A DNA stretch of 64,000 nucleotides. Source: Cotesia glomerata. Taxonomy: Eukaryota > Arthropoda > Insecta > Hymenoptera > Braconidae. The position numbers were made by a program, and so were the translations under genes. Every line of letters starts with the position of its first letter. Position 1 is the stretch's first letter. The DNA is taken from NCBI RefSeq assembly GCF_020080835.1, contig NW_025402441.1, positions 1-64,000 of the forward strand, written 5' to 3'. Below are positions 1-12,138 of the stretch, one piece after another. The notes under the pieces are model-generated. The model did not search any database. It was given only the letters and a program-made list of their open reading frames with translations, and was not told the DNA's origin.

Positions 1-237
1 ATAAATTTACACACATCCAGCAACACGCACACACTAGCGCACACAAAAAAATAATAACAAGCACACATACACAAACACAGCCTAAAATTACACACATTCT
101 TCAACATCCACACACTAGCACACACGAAAGAATAATTACAAGCTCACACATATGCACACACACACACACACACACACAATTAAAATACACACATCTATCA
201 ACATACACGCACTAGCGCACAAAAAAAAATTACGATC

Positions 238-296
<59 letters not shown>

Positions 297-830
297 AACA
301 AACACACTAAAATTACACCTAAATCAACATACACACACAAGCACACACTAAAAGAATAATAACAAGCACACAGACACAAACACACACTACAATTACACAC
401 ATCCTTCAACATCCACACACTAGCACACACGAAAAAAAATTATTAGCATACACATACATAAACACACACACAAACACACTAAAATAATCCAAATCCATCA
501 ACATACACACGGTAGCACACACAAAAAAAAAATTATTAGCATACACACATACATACTAAAATGACACACATCCATCAACATGCTTACACTAGCACACACG
601 AGAAAGTATTCATACGCATACACACACGCACAATTACATAATAACACACACACACACACACGCACGCACACTCTTGCACGTGTACATACTCTTTCGTACA
701 TGCCTTTAAAAATTTTTCCTACTTCAAATTTACAGGCGCTTACTTTTTTTAATAATCCAAAACACACACAAACACACAGACACACGCATACAAAATTACA
801 TAACAGTACACATAAGCAACATTGTTGTTC
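1..830. repeat. CA-rich microsatellite block
   Basis: The stretch is dominated by degenerate ACACAC runs, with an uninterrupted (CA)n tract near 243-293. Longer imperfect units with a shared theme (hexamers around ACACATCC and CTAGCACACAC) recur every 100-130 bp, so this is a decayed higher-order satellite as well as a simple repeat. Open frames across it, on either strand, are only translations of the dinucleotide repeat (Cys/Val or Thr/His strings) and are not genes. Confidence 0.9.
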
Positions 831-1098
831 CATTGTAAGAACTCAGTCTCGTGAGCCGCTGCTCGAGCGAGCGTACCGCTGTACCTTTCGCGTCTCACTC
901 TCGCAGTCACCGACTACTTACCGCCGAGTTGCCTTGCCGCTATAGCGCGCACCTGATTGGCTACTGATTTTAATTAATAATTAATTATCTATGGGTCTGA
1001 TCGATAAATGGCTGAGGACTTTTCGTCTTAGAATTTTTTTTTCTATTAGATGCTTCAAGGACGTCCGGTACTTCTGGGACACCCTGTATATATATAAC
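831..1098. other. Unassigned spacer
   Basis: A GC-richer patch (about 840-960) followed by AT-rich sequence. I see no gene, repeat copy or clear regulatory signal here. Confidence 0.5.
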
Positions 1099-2452
1099 TA
1101 CTCATGGAGGTTTACGGAGTCGGTACTCCAGGAGGTTGTGGATTAGGCTGCTGCGGGATTCTCCGCGCTCCAAATAAATAACCTAGACATTTTTAAAATA
1201 GTAAGTGTCGTATTTAACAGAGTTAGCTACTCATGGAGGTTTACGGAGTCGGTTCTCCAAGAAGTTGCGGATTAGGCAGCGGTGGGATTCCCCGCGCTCC
1301 GAATAATAACCTACTCTCTTAAAAGAAATCAGTGGAATTTCACTGATTCTAACCAGTGAATAAAATTTCACCGGGGAATCAGTGAAGTTCACTGGTTGAA
1401 TCAGTGAACAAAATATATGCGCGCATGCGCGCTGTTATGTCCACTGGTTAAATTAGTGGAAATCCACTGATTCACCAGTGAAATTGTCATTTTCTGTTGA
1501 ATCTCACCGCTGCCTGATCCGCAACCTCCTGGAGAACGACTCCGTAAACCTCCATGAGTAGCTAACTCTGATAAATACGACACTTACTATTTTAAAAATG
1601 TCTAGGTTATTTATTTGGAGCGTAGGGAATCCCACAGCAGCCTAATCCACAATCTCCTGGAGAACCGACTCCGAAAACCTCCATGAGTAGTTAACTAGGA
1701 TAAATACGACACTCACTATTTTAAAAATGTCTAGGTTATTATTTGGAGCGCGAGGAATCTCACAGATGCTTGATCCGCAACCTCCTGGAGAACCGACTCC
1801 GTAAACCTCCATGAGTAGCTAACTCTGATAAATACGACACTTGCTATTTTAAGAATGTTTAGGTTATTTTTTCGGAGTGCGGGTAATCCCGCCACTGCCT
1901 AATCCGCAACCTTCTGGAGAACCGACTCCGTAAACCTCTATGAGTAGCTAACTAGGATAAATACGATACTCACTATTTTAAAAATGTCTAGGTTATTATT
2001 TGGAGCGCGGGGAACCTCACCGCTGCCTAGTCCGCAACCTCCTGGAGAACCGACTCCGTAAACCTCCATGAGTAGCTAACTCTGATAAATACGACACTCG
2101 CTATTTTAAAAATGTTTAGGTTATTTTTTCGGAGTGCGGGTAATCCCGCCACTGCCTAATCCGCAACCTCCTGGAGAACCGACTCCGTCAACCTCTATGA
2201 GTAGCTAACTAGAATAAATACGACACTCACTTTTTTAAAAATGTCTAGGTTATTTATTTGGAGCGCGGGGAATCCCGCAGCAGCCTAATCCACAACCTCC
2301 TGGAGTACCGACTCCGTAAACCTCCATGAGTAGTTAACTAAGATAAATACGACACTCACTATTTTAAAAATGTTTAGGTTATTTTTTCGGAGTGCGGATA
2401 ATCCCGCCACTGCCTAATCCGCAACATCCTGGAGAACCGACTCCGTAAACAT
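1099..2452. repeat. Tandem satellite of about 128 bp, head-to-head
   Basis: A unit of about 126-130 bp carries the phrase CTACTCATGGAGGTTTACGG, a GGAGCGCGGGGAAT-like core and an AAATACGACACTCACTATTTTAAAA-like spacer. Two copies run forward (about 1099-1317). About seven and a half run in reverse complement (about 1500-2452). Units differ by a few substitutions and small indels, such as CTCTGATAAA versus CTAGGATAAA. The two arrays point at each other across the spacer at 1318-1499. Confidence 0.9.
1318..1499. repeat. Palindromic spacer between inverted satellite arrays
   Basis: The stretch is a dense series of short inverted motifs built on CAGTGAA/TTCACTG (for example AATCAGTGAAGTTCACTGG and its near-complement further on). 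It sits exactly where the satellite switches orientation, so it may be the loop of a larger palindrome or the core of a small inverted-repeat element. Confidence 0.7.
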
Positions 2453-2940
2453 TCAAGGGTTGTGGTCTAGTCCTCTAGAGCCTTATAGAAATTTTGTTTC
2501 AATTTTTTATGAGCTCGTAAATTGCAAGCAATTATATATTTAATTGTATTTTTATTTGAATTTATGAATTGATATCAATACAAATTTACAAATGTCTAAA
2601 ATCACGGGTTTCTAAATTGTCTAGTCTATATTTATAGATGTCTATTGTTTAAGAATTTATACATTAATAACTATCAATATATTTATAAATATAAATATTC
2701 AAATGTCTTTTTACTGACTTCTCTGAATTTAGTTTATTTTATTTTATCCAATGCCTATATTTATATTTGATAAATTTTTAAATTATCTAATTATATCGTT
2801 ATCGTTTTAGTAGATTTCATAAAAATCTAACTATTGTATTTGTCCTTATGACATAATTTTCCATAAATTTTACACTATTTTGACCTAACGTGATGATCTG
2901 AGTCAGAAAATACATGTAGTTCAAAAGTTTATATATGCAT
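2453..2940. other. AT-rich intergenic stretch
   Basis: AT-rich sequence with no recognisable coding region or repeat family. It ends at the TA microsatellite that flanks the next transposon. Confidence 0.5.
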
Positions 2941-2949
2941 GTATGTATA

Positions 2950-2990
<41 letters not shown>
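2941..2990. repeat. (TA)n microsatellite
   Basis: A nearly pure TA run directly abuts the left end of the DNA transposon starting at 2991. A matching TA run lies on its right side, so the target was probably a TA tract and the exact target duplication cannot be read. Confidence 0.85.
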
Positions 2991-3563
2991 GGGGTATTCC
3001 ATGCCAAATCGACCACTTTTGACCCCGACCCTTTTCGATTTGGCCGAAAGTTTTTCCATCCTTTTCTACCCTATAAAAACGGTTCTCAGAATTTTTGAAT
3101 TTTTACCTAACTCCAAAAGTTATGAATTTTTCAAAAAAATGGCTTTTTTATTTTCAAATAGCCATAACTTTTTCAAAACTAAACATTTAGGTACCTTTTT
3201 TTTAAAATTTTTGTTTTTAGATGTACTTTCCGATAAAAATATTAAAAAATTTTTGTAAGTCAATACATATGGAATTTTTCAGTTTTTGACAAAAATCAAT
3301 GATTTTTCGAAGTTCGACATTTTTTTAATTTTTTTTTCTAAAATAAACTTTTAATCAATTCCACAGTTATCCCTGTAGAACCCAGATTGGGCCGATTTCT
3401 CTTTCTATTTTTTATTCAATTGAAAAAATTGTTAAATTTTCAAAAATGGAAAAAATTTTTTTCATAAATTTTATTTATATAATGAGATAAATACAATTCA
3501 ACGATTTCACGGCATTATATTCACAATTTAGAGGCTTCATCGATGACTGTAATTAGTAAGATT
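2991..3563 (+). repeat. Left terminal inverted repeat
   Basis: Pairs with 6219-6813. Matching landmarks include the terminal GGGGTATTCC, the phrase CCCTGTAGAACCCAGATTGG and the inner end GACTGTAATTAGTAAGAT. Poly-A/T tracts vary in length between the arms. Confidence 0.85.
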
Positions 3564-3807
3564 CAAATTTTAATATATCAATTAGATCGATAAACTAGGG
3601 ATAACAATTATCGACTTACCTATAGCCAGTAAACTAGATGCTATAAGCTAGTATGTTTTGATTAAAAGTGCGGCTTTTTCATTTTGAGATCTAAAACATA
3701 ACCTATAAATCTTTTGTGCAATCTAGTGTTTTATAAAAGATTGTCATTACATTTGTTGTATAAATAAATAATTTCTCTAGTTTATAAGCGCTTTTTAATT
3801 TGTCTTT

Positions 3808-6194
3808 ATGGCGTCAAAAAAGGTATTTGATCGGTGTTGTAATCCTTTTGAGTTGGAATCTCATTTTAAAAAAATTGGTTTACGTCCGGCGACTGATATT
3901 ATGAAAGTAACGTTAGGATTAGATGATAATTATTTATTATGCAGTTCATGTCGAAAAAAAGCTTCAGAGTTAGTGAAGCAACAAACAAATGCTCGTAATG
4001 ATCCTAGTGCTGATGTAAGTGACCGTGAAGACAACTATAGTGACAATAATGACAACAATGATCAGGCTGATAATGATAGTAATACTACTGCCACGGATCT
4101 CCCATTATCCTTATCATTCCGTAAGTTTTTTTAATTATTTATACGTTACTTGAATACATTTCTAGTAGCTATATGTTTCACTATTATTTTTTAAGGTTCC
4201 ATGTCATTTGATAGCGAACCCGAAGCATCACAATCAAGCTCAGGATCCCAAGTTAGCGCTGCAACTCAATTACCCGTAATAAACCATGCATTAGAATTGT
4301 TAAATCAATCACCGATTCCATCGAAGAAATTGAATGATAATCAATTTTTGAACAATAAAATAAATCGGGTATCTGACAGCTTGAAAAAAGTTTTGCTTTC
4401 TTCTTCAGATGAAGAATCGATTGATGACGATGGTGAAAATTTTCGCTCTATAATTAAAAATGTTGTATGATAAATTCAACGATAAAGAAACTGATAAGTC
4501 TTTGAAAATACAAATTTTAATATTATTACCTGTAAAATGGAGTGAGAGACGTATTTGTGAAACTATGAATACATCAAGACATTTGTCAAGAGTAGCAAAA
4601 AATTTGGTTGAAGAAACGGGTTTACTTTCTACACCTGAATCGAAATTAGGTATGGGTAGCGTAAAATCGATGTTTTAAATACACTTGAAAACTGAATTAC
4701 TCAACATTTTTGTATAGGGAGGACAATTACTGATCAGGTAAAATTAAAAGTTGAAAATTTTTACAACGATGATGAGTATAGTGCTCAAATGCCCGGTATG
4801 AAAGACTTTGTATCAATTCGAAGTGATGATGGTAATCGGATACACGTCCAAAAAGACTTATCCTGTCTAACTCAAAAGAATTATACCACTGTTTCTGTGA
4901 AATAAATCCTGCTGAGAGAATTGGATTTTCAAAATTCGCTTTTTTGCGACCAAAACATTGTGTGTTAGCAGGGGCAAGTGGAACACACACCATCTGCGTG
5001 TGTACGATTCATCAAAACGTGAAGTTAATGATGCTTGGTAATTATCAAATTAATTAATAATTATAAATGCGTGAATTTTAAGTTTACTAAATTACTGTTA
5101 TTTTAGGTGCAAATATTTATTCTTTGACAAGGAACACAGAAAAGCCCATTAAACACTACAGCGATTACTTGAGCATGATTATATGTGAAAATCCATCTTT
5201 TCAGTGTTATTTAGGTGGATGTAAAAACTGTCCTGGGGTCGATGAGTTGAGTAAAATTTTACTAAAATGTTTTGAGGACCGGGAAATCGAGAATATTACA
5301 TATAAATATTGGATATCAAAACCGAGAAGTAGTTTAGAAACTATTATTAAGCCTACAGAAGAATTTGTGGAAAAATTTTGTAGTGAGTTAGAAATTCTTC
5401 TACCTCATTCGTTCATTGCTAAGGAGCAAGCCCAATTCTTGAAGACATTGAAAGAAACATTGAAACCAAACGAATACGTTATTATTTGTGATTTTGCAGA
5501 AAATTATGCCTTCGTAGTACAAAATGCGGCAGCTGGTTTTCACTGGAATAATAATCAGGCAACAGTTTTTCCAGTCGTTATTTATTATAAAGTAAATAAC
5601 AAACTTGAACACAAAAGTTTAGTAATTATCTCAGATTCTAACAAACATGATGCCGTTGCTGTTCATGTTTTCATCGAAATAATAACTGATTACGTGAAAA
5701 GTCTTCCTGAACGTTGTAACAAGATTTATTATGTTTCTGATGGAGCTCCTCAACAATTTAAAAACTTTAAAAACTTTGTAAATTTATATTACCACGAAGA
5801 TGATTTTGATATTCCTGCTGAATGGCATTTTTTTGCGACTGCCCATGGGAAAGGTCCGTGTGATGGAATCGGTGGTATTCTCAAACGACTTGCAGCGAGA
5901 GCAAGTCTCCAACTCGCGGTAGACAAACAAATAACGACACCAGAAGAACTTTTTGAATGGGCTTCTGCACCGGATAACTTGCCGAATATTATAGTGAAGT
6001 TTTCCCCAGAAGAAGATTATGACACAGCAGTAAATGATTTAAATGATCGATTTTTGAAAACGAAACCGATTACAGGAACTCAACAACTACAGTGTATAAT
6101 TCCGGACAAAAATGGTTGTTTACTAGTTAAAAACTTTTCGAATTCGAATGAACACAGAATTTGTAAAATATTTAAACGACAGAGAGAAAAGTAA
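3808..6194 (+). pseudogene. DDE-type transposase, four exons, two frameshifts
   Basis: Exons read from splice signals and frame continuity: 3808-4120, 4196-4649, 4718-5037 and 5107-6194. All three introns (75, 68 and 69 bp) begin GT, end AG and preserve phase. Exon 1 has cysteines that could form a zinc site (CSSCRKK near residue 50). Exon 3 encodes an FLRPKHCVLAG-type block followed by a GTHTICVCTIHQN block. Exon 4 (about 360 codons) has acidic motifs spaced like an RNase H fold (VIICDFAENYAF, YYVSDGAPQQFKNFKNF) and a HGKGPCDGIGG block, probably at or near the catalytic centre. Frame breaks lie near 4440-4470 and in the A-run near 4851, so this copy is probably dead. The family fold is inferred from motif layout. 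Confidence 0.75.
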
Positions 6195-6218
6195 TTAATT
6201 TTAGCTGCATCAATTATT

Positions 6219-6811
6219 GATCTTACTAATTACAGTCATCGATGAAGCCTCTAAATTGTGAATGTAATGCCGTAAAATCGTTGAATTGTATTTATCTCAT
6301 TATATAAATAAAATTTATGAAAAAAAATTTTTTTTCCATTTTTGAAAATTTAACAATTTTTTTTTACTTGAATAAAAAAAAATAGAAAGAGAAATCGGCC
6401 CAATCTGGGTTCTACAGGGATAACTGTGGAATTGATTAAAGTTTATTTTAGAAAAAAAAAATTAAAAAAAAAAAAATGTCGAACTTCGAAAAATCAATTA
6501 TTTTTGTCAAAAAAATGAAAAATTCCATATGTATTAACTTAAAAAAATTTTTTAATATTTTTAATCGGAAAGTACATCTAAAAACAAAAATTTTAAAAAA
6601 AAAAAGTACCTAAATGTTTAGTTTTGAAAAAGTTATGGCTATTTGAAAATAAAAAAGCTATTTTTGAAAAATTCATAACTTTTTTGGAGTTAGGTAAAAA
6701 AATTCAAAAAAATTCTGAGAACCGTTTTTTATAGGGTAGAAAAGGATGGAAAACTTTCGGCCAAATCGAAAAGGGTCGGGGTCAAAAGTGGTCGATTTGG
6801 CATGGAATACC

Positions 6812-6813
<2 letters not shown>
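6219..6813 (-). repeat. Right terminal inverted repeat
   Basis: Reverse complement of 2991-3563, slightly longer because of expanded A/T runs. It starts 25 bases after the transposase stop codon, so the 3' untranslated region of the transposase probably lies inside the repeat. Confidence 0.85.

Positions 6814-6864
<51 letters not shown>
6814..6864. repeat. (TA)n microsatellite
   Basis: A pure TA run directly abutting the right end of the transposon, the counterpart of the tract at 2941-2990. Confidence 0.9.
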
Positions 6865-6865
<1 letters not shown>

Positions 6866-6923
6866 GATATAACGCGGCTTGTCACGACGATAGCGTGGAG
6901 AATTCTCAATAGTCTAAGAGCCG

Positions 6924-9455
6924 GTGGGAGATCGACCTTCACCGATCTGATAACCAGATGAGACATATTTTTTATCAAATATAATTTATAAACAAATATG
7001 CCTATAATTACTTGCCTATCTGAAAGTGCTCATGGCTATTTTTAATTAAATTAACTTTAATCGATTTTTTTTCATCACTTTCATTCTTTTGATAACCAAA
7101 TGAATTTTATTTCATTGTTAGTTTTTAACACACAGAATATGCCTCAGTAGGCTTGCCTACTCATTTTTGTGTATAGCTACCTGGCAAGCCAATGTGAACA
7201 GGTAAGTCAATATAGGTGACTCCATCGTTCTGCTAACTTATCGATAGTTATATCACATTTTAGATTATTTTATTACAAAATCAGTCATATAGACTTGCCT
7301 GCAAAAAATCATACTTAAAGCACTATTGCCTAGCTAAAAACTTTTAGAGTTTTAGCCATCTGATAGGTGCGAGAGAGAAAGTAGAGCGTCCGAAGTCTAT
7401 GTGGTAGAACAGGACACAACATAGCAGCTGCAAGCTACCTGACCGTTGAATGTATCCGAGTGCGCATGCTCGTGTATAGTCAAAAATCATTTATTAGTGA
7501 CAACACGTGCTAAATAAATATTTGAATTTCATTTTTTTATGTATTTTTTATACTTTGTAATAAATGGTTCTAACATGTACCTGAAGATCCGATCGTTTTT
7601 TTATGAACGAAAATAAAAAAAAAACTTTTTTTGCTTTTGAAACTGAAAATAGTTTTTCGGCTCCAAAAAAATACAAATAGCCCTAAAAATGATATATTGA
7701 CCCCTCTAAAAAGCAAAACTACCCTCACAGCCACCCCGAAGACTTCAGAATTTTTTTCAAAACTTCTAAAAAAATCCTTGCGAGGGTCCTTGGAGGCTGC
7801 CGATTTTTTAGAGTACTCCTAGTATCTCCCCACAATATATAAAAAATAATCAGGCCGCTAACACCCCCAGAACTACTCTTCCAGCCACCCTAAAGACTTA
7901 TGAATTGAAAAAAAATGTAGAAAAAATCCTTTCAAGGGTCCTTGGAGGCTGCCGATTTTTTAGAGCAGCCTGATTATTTTTTATATATTGTGGGGGGGTA
8001 CTAGAAGTGCTCTAAAAAATCGGCAGCCTCCAAGGACCCTTGAAAGGATTTTTTCTACATTTTTTTTCAATTCATAAGTCTTTAGGGTGGCTGGAAGAGT
8101 AGTTCTGGGGGTGTTAGCGGCCTGATTATTTTTTATATATTATGGGGGGATACTAGGAGTACTCTAAAAAATCGGCAGCCTCCAAGGACCCTTGAAAGGA
8201 TTTTTTCTACATTTTTTTTCAATTTATGAGTCTTTAGGGTGGCTGGAAGGGTAGTTCCGGGGGTGTTAGCGGCCTGATGATTTTTTATATTTTGTAGAGG
8301 GGTACAAGGAGTACTCTAAAAAATCGGTAGCCTCCAAGGACCCTTCGAAGGATTTTTTTTGAAATTTTAATAAAAAACCTCTAAGTCTTCAGGGTGGCTG
8401 GAGGGGGAGTTCCGGGGGTGTTAGCAACCTGATTATTTTATATATATTGTGGGGGGGGGGGTACTAGGAGTGCTCTGAAAAATCGGCAGCCTCCAAGGAC
8501 CCTTGAAAGGATTTTTTTTTAATTTTTGAAAAAAATTCATAAGTCTTTAGGGTGGCTGGAAGAGTAGTTCCGGGGGTGTTAGCGGCCTAATGATTTTTTG
8601 TATTATGTGGAGGGGTACTAGGAGTGCTCTAAAAAATCGGCAGCCTCCAAGGACCCTTGGAAGGATTTTTTCGGAATTTTTGAAAAAAAATTAATTTTAA
8701 AATTAGTTTTTTTTTATTTATTTATTAATATATTAATATAATAAAATATTAATATATTAACTTATTTATTTTTGAGTTTTGCATAGCTGTAAGTACGTAT
8801 AGTGTGAAATAATATAAAAATTGTGATCGAAATTAGTTATAATAAATTGGAGTTCAAAATTAATGACAAGTGTAAATAAATGCTGTCTCTGTCACTCACA
8901 TGTACACGAGCATGCGCACTCGGATACATTCAACGGTCAGGTAGCTTGCAGCTGCTATGTTGTGTCCTGTTCTACCACATAGACTTCGGACGCTCTACTT
9001 TCTCTCTCGCACCTATCAGATGGCTAAAACTCTAAAAAGTTTTAGCTAGGCAATAGTGCTTTAAGTATGATTTTTCGCAGGCAAGTCTATATGACTGATT
9101 TTGTAATAAAATAATCTAAAATTTGTTATAACTTTCGATAAGTTAGCAGAACGATGGAGTCACCTATATTGACTTACCTGTTCACATTGGCTTGCCAGGT
9201 AGCTATACACAAAAATGAGTAGGCAAGCCTACTGAGGCATATTCTGTGTGTTAAAAACTAACAGTGAAATAAAATTCATTTGGTTATCAAAAGAATGAAA
9301 GTGATGAAAAAAAATCGATTAAAGTTAATTTAATTAAAAATAGCCATGAGCACTTTCAGATAGGCAAGTAATTATAGGCATATTTGTTTATAAATTATAT
9401 TCGATAAAAAATATGTCTCATCTGGTTATCAGATCGGTGAAGGTCGATCTCCCAC
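6924..9455. mobile_element. Foldback element with minisatellite core
   Basis: Arms of about 553 bp (6924-7476 and 8902-9455) are inverted copies of each other, beginning GTGGGAGATCGACCTTCACC. They are very similar, differing by scattered substitutions and small indels. The interior carries no gene but a tandem minisatellite in both orientations (about 7680-8690). This layout, long inverted repeats with a tandem-repeat core and no transposase, matches foldback-type non-autonomous DNA elements. Flanks do not show an unambiguous target duplication. Mobilisation would require a transposase from elsewhere. Confidence 0.8.
7680..8690. repeat. Minisatellite of about 150 bp, switching orientation
   Basis: Each unit contains TCGGCAGCCTCCAAGGACCC, a poly-A/T tract, a GGGTGGCTGGAAGAGTAGTT-like block and GGGGGTGTTAGCGGCCTGAT. 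Two units run in one direction (7680-7968). They meet about five units in the opposite direction (7980-8690) at the phrase GCAGCCTGATTATTTTTTAT. The switch point near 7970-7990 would form a cruciform of at least 120 bp per arm. A poly-G run of varying length marks each unit junction. Confidence 0.85.
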
Positions 9456-9917
9456 GGTCTCCTCTACTACAAGGGATCTGAACTAAACTCAACATACTTA
9501 TTCTATAGACTATTAGGAAGGTCAAGTTCAAATATGAGCTTAATCGGTTAAATAGTTTAGAAATTACAGCATTTCAAAATTCTGAAATTTTGAAAATTTG
9601 ATACTTTCACTACTTTTTCTTAAAATAACTTTTGAATGCGTCGAGATATTCGATTTCTGTAAAATGCATCTGAAAGCTGAAAAATTAAACTTTAATTTAT
9701 GTGCATTCATTTTTTTCTAAAACAAAAAATATCCATCTTATGATCATTTTTGAGTTTTTAAAAGGGAAAGAATTATTACACTTCAGTGCTGTTCAGTCAG
9801 TTTTGTATAGACAAAACGACTGCAAGAGTAAAGTTTCTAAAAAAAAATCATAAAATGGATATTTTTTGCTTTAGAAAAGGTTTTTTTATAAATTTAATTG
9901 CTTTATAAAAAAAAAAA
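9456..9917. other. AT-rich spacer
   Basis: No gene seen. A short imperfect inverted pair, AAAAAATATCCATCTTATGA near 9725 and its partner near 9850, suggests a decayed small inverted-repeat element. Confidence 0.4.
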
Positions 9918-10407
9918 AAGTGCCAGTAGGCAGCCGAAATGGAAGTAGATTTCATTTTTACTTATTAATTAAAATTACAATTAGATTTTAACGTACGATT
10001 TTTTTTTGTAATCATTAGAATCAAAGTTTACACAGTTATAATAAAAAATTTGTTATAATTAATTATTATTTTTGAGATAATTAGTGAACATGTGTAGTTT
10101 GAAATAGAATCAATTAGTCGCTTATGTGATTGACTATCAGAGCTACAAGATAACTAATACCGGTGATCAGAAAATAGTTATTAATAATCCAAAACATTCA
10201 ATCAACGCAACAGTCAATTTTGGAAGCAATCAAATTTTGTTGATTAAATTCGAATTTAATAACTATATTATCATTAGCTAAATATTCCTAACTTCACACA
10301 ATAAATAAATATTGTTTTGTTATTTAAGAAAACGGTCATTAAAATAATTATAAGAGTATAATTATAGACTGAAATATTAATTGAAAATTTATCTATATTT
10401 GAAAATA

Positions 10408-10946
10408 TGGTTAAAATAAATTTTAATGAGAGTCAGAAACTCAGACTTTTTGGCAATGGTGAAGAATCAAAGTAAGTGGTACAATTAAAAATTTTATATT
10501 ATTTTCAGAAATATAATAAAATAATCATAATTTATTTTGTTGTGTAAAAACTTTTGATAATTTCTAAGAAGGTGATGTTAATTTTTATTTTAAATAGTTT
10601 TTCAGGTTTTGTTACGACAATAGTGGGAATTCAGTGGGTAGAATTCGAATATCGCTTTATTTTTTTGATATCTGAAGGAAAAATTATGAGATTTGCAATT
10701 TATATGGATACTTCATTTAAAGATATAAATAACATTCACTTGCATCAGTTAATAATTATAAAAAAATCGATAGCAAGAATTGGTGTTTAGGATCCATTTT
10801 TTAATTATCCTATTGTACATGAATTTAGATTTGAAGTTAACAATACATCGGAGGTAAATATTATACCGTATACGTTAAGTAATGATCACTTTACTTCGTT
10901 ACCTTCTTTAATAATTGAAATAGATGATGAAAACGAAGATGAATAG
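10408..10946 (+). pseudogene. Hypothetical small gene inside a TIR element
   Basis: An ATG at 10408 opens about 21 codons ending near a GTAAGT donor-like site. After candidate acceptors (TTTTCAG near 10505 and TTTTTCAG near 10603), a frame runs from about 10606 to 10946 with one in-frame TAG at 10788-10790. The encoded stretch is rich in aromatic and hydrophobic residues (VEFEYRFIFLIS) and ends with an acidic tail (DDENEDE). The splice phases I tested do not join exon 1 cleanly to exon 2, so the model is tentative. I do not recognise the family. Its place between matched inverted repeats suggests an element-encoded or captured protein. Confidence 0.3.
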
Positions 10947-11310
10947 CAAAGGTAATGATACATATTTCTATTTAATTATACAATTTAAAATTTATATAAA
11001 TTATAAAATTATGAAAATGAATGTCAAAAAAAATGATTAAGAAATTAATAGAAATATAAATTGGATAAAAAAATACAAAATGAAAAAAACCAAGATAAAA
11101 AGAAAAAAAATAAAATGAGAAAAGAAATTAAACAGATAAAAATAAAAAAAAAAAAATTGAAGAAATTAACCATAATTTATTTAACAAAGTTACTTTCCAA
11201 TTATTTTTTTTTTTCTAGGAAAAAAAAAGATTAAAATCCGAACGCGATAAAAATGAATATGTCATAATAATAATTTTGATAACAATAATAATAATAATAA
11301 TTAAACAATA

Positions 11311-12114
11311 TGTGACGGGTGGGCTTACCCTCCCGTCAATATTGAGATAAATCATATATATTTCTATAAATCGATGGGCCAACTTGCCCAACTGAATTGG
11401 ACACCGAATTTCCGTTGTATTTCTAGCCTGACTCTGGTTACCGAGAATCGCTGCTTGCACGTGTTGCTGAGGAGACGCTTTCTCATGGGAACCGAGCGAA
11501 CAGGTACTCTAACACAGGGAACCGCTCTCGGCGCCTTGATACCATTTTCTGCTGACTAGGGAACTTGACAATAACCACCTAGTTCTTAAGGGCGGAATAA
11601 TCTGAGTTCAACCGCGGAATAATACAAGTTCCGCGCAGTGATACAGGTGTTTGGCGGCATCCGCGACCGAGGTTACATAAACCTGGGACCTCCAGGAGGA
11701 GCGGCCACTTGTAATCAGTCAGTCGTTTAGTCTGTCCGAATCTATGTCGAGTCCGAGCTGTCTTGCATCGTGATTAATTGTCTCCTAAGACTCTCATTCT
11801 CGTTGCTGTCCCATCTCTCTCGCTCTCAGTTATAGAATCAAAAGTATCGCATCAAATGGATTATTGTACTGGATTAGATTTGCTTTTATAAATAGAATTA
11901 TTTTGTAAAAGAGACTCTCAGGGCCATTTCGGGCAACTCCCATGCTTTGGGGACGCCCAATAAACAATTAGTACCGTAATTCACGAGTATTCTTCATTCA
12001 CTGAGCGACCCACCCTCTTATCAACATCTAAATATTTTTCAGTGAGACGCTGAGCTGGTCCGGAGGTCTGTTTACGTGACAGGTATATAACCAGGTGTAG
12101 GCTCATACGTAACA
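11311..12114 (+). repeat. 5' LTR (804 bp)
   Basis: Starts TGTGACGGGTGGG and ends CATACGTAACA, directly followed by the primer binding site. The first bases form a small palindrome (GACGGG...CCCGTC). It contains an AATAAA-type signal (CCCAATAAACAATT near 11957). Compared with the 3' LTR it carries an extra block of about 120 bp after CGATGGGCCAAC (about 11378-11515), which the 3' copy lacks. Elsewhere the two are nearly identical, implying a fairly recent insertion. Confidence 0.92.
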
Positions 12115-12120
12115 GAAAAA

Positions 12121-12138
12121 TTGGCGCCCAACGTGGTT
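12121..12138 (+). other. tRNA primer binding site
   Basis: TTGGCGCCCAACGTGG begins a few bases after the 5' LTR end. A TGGCGCCCAACGTGG-type sequence at this place is the standard primer site of vertebrate and insect retroelements, complementary to a tRNA 3' end. I did not identify which tRNA. Confidence 0.8.

Larger units (their letters stand above)
2991..6813 (+). mobile_element. TIR DNA transposon, 3.8 kb, in a TA tract
   Basis: The element begins GGGGTATTCCATGCCAAATC and ends with its reverse complement. Inverted repeats extend over 2991-3563 and 6219-6813, so arms are about 570-595 bp. Between them lies a single plus-strand transposase gene with introns. TA microsatellite on both sides hides the target duplication. 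The superfamily is not assigned: the transposase resembles proteins left as uncharacterized in many arthropod and cnidarian genomes. Sola-like is one possibility, offered only as a guess. Confidence 0.85.

Noticed and set aside
236..945. Open frames of 64-121 codons on both strands in the CA-rich block
   Set aside because: They translate only dinucleotide repeats (Cys/Val or Thr/His) and have no domain or start context.
7680..8690. Regular repeat spacing that could suggest a CRISPR-like array
   Set aside because: Units are 150 bp with no unique spacers, switch orientation and sit inside a foldback element in a eukaryotic genome.
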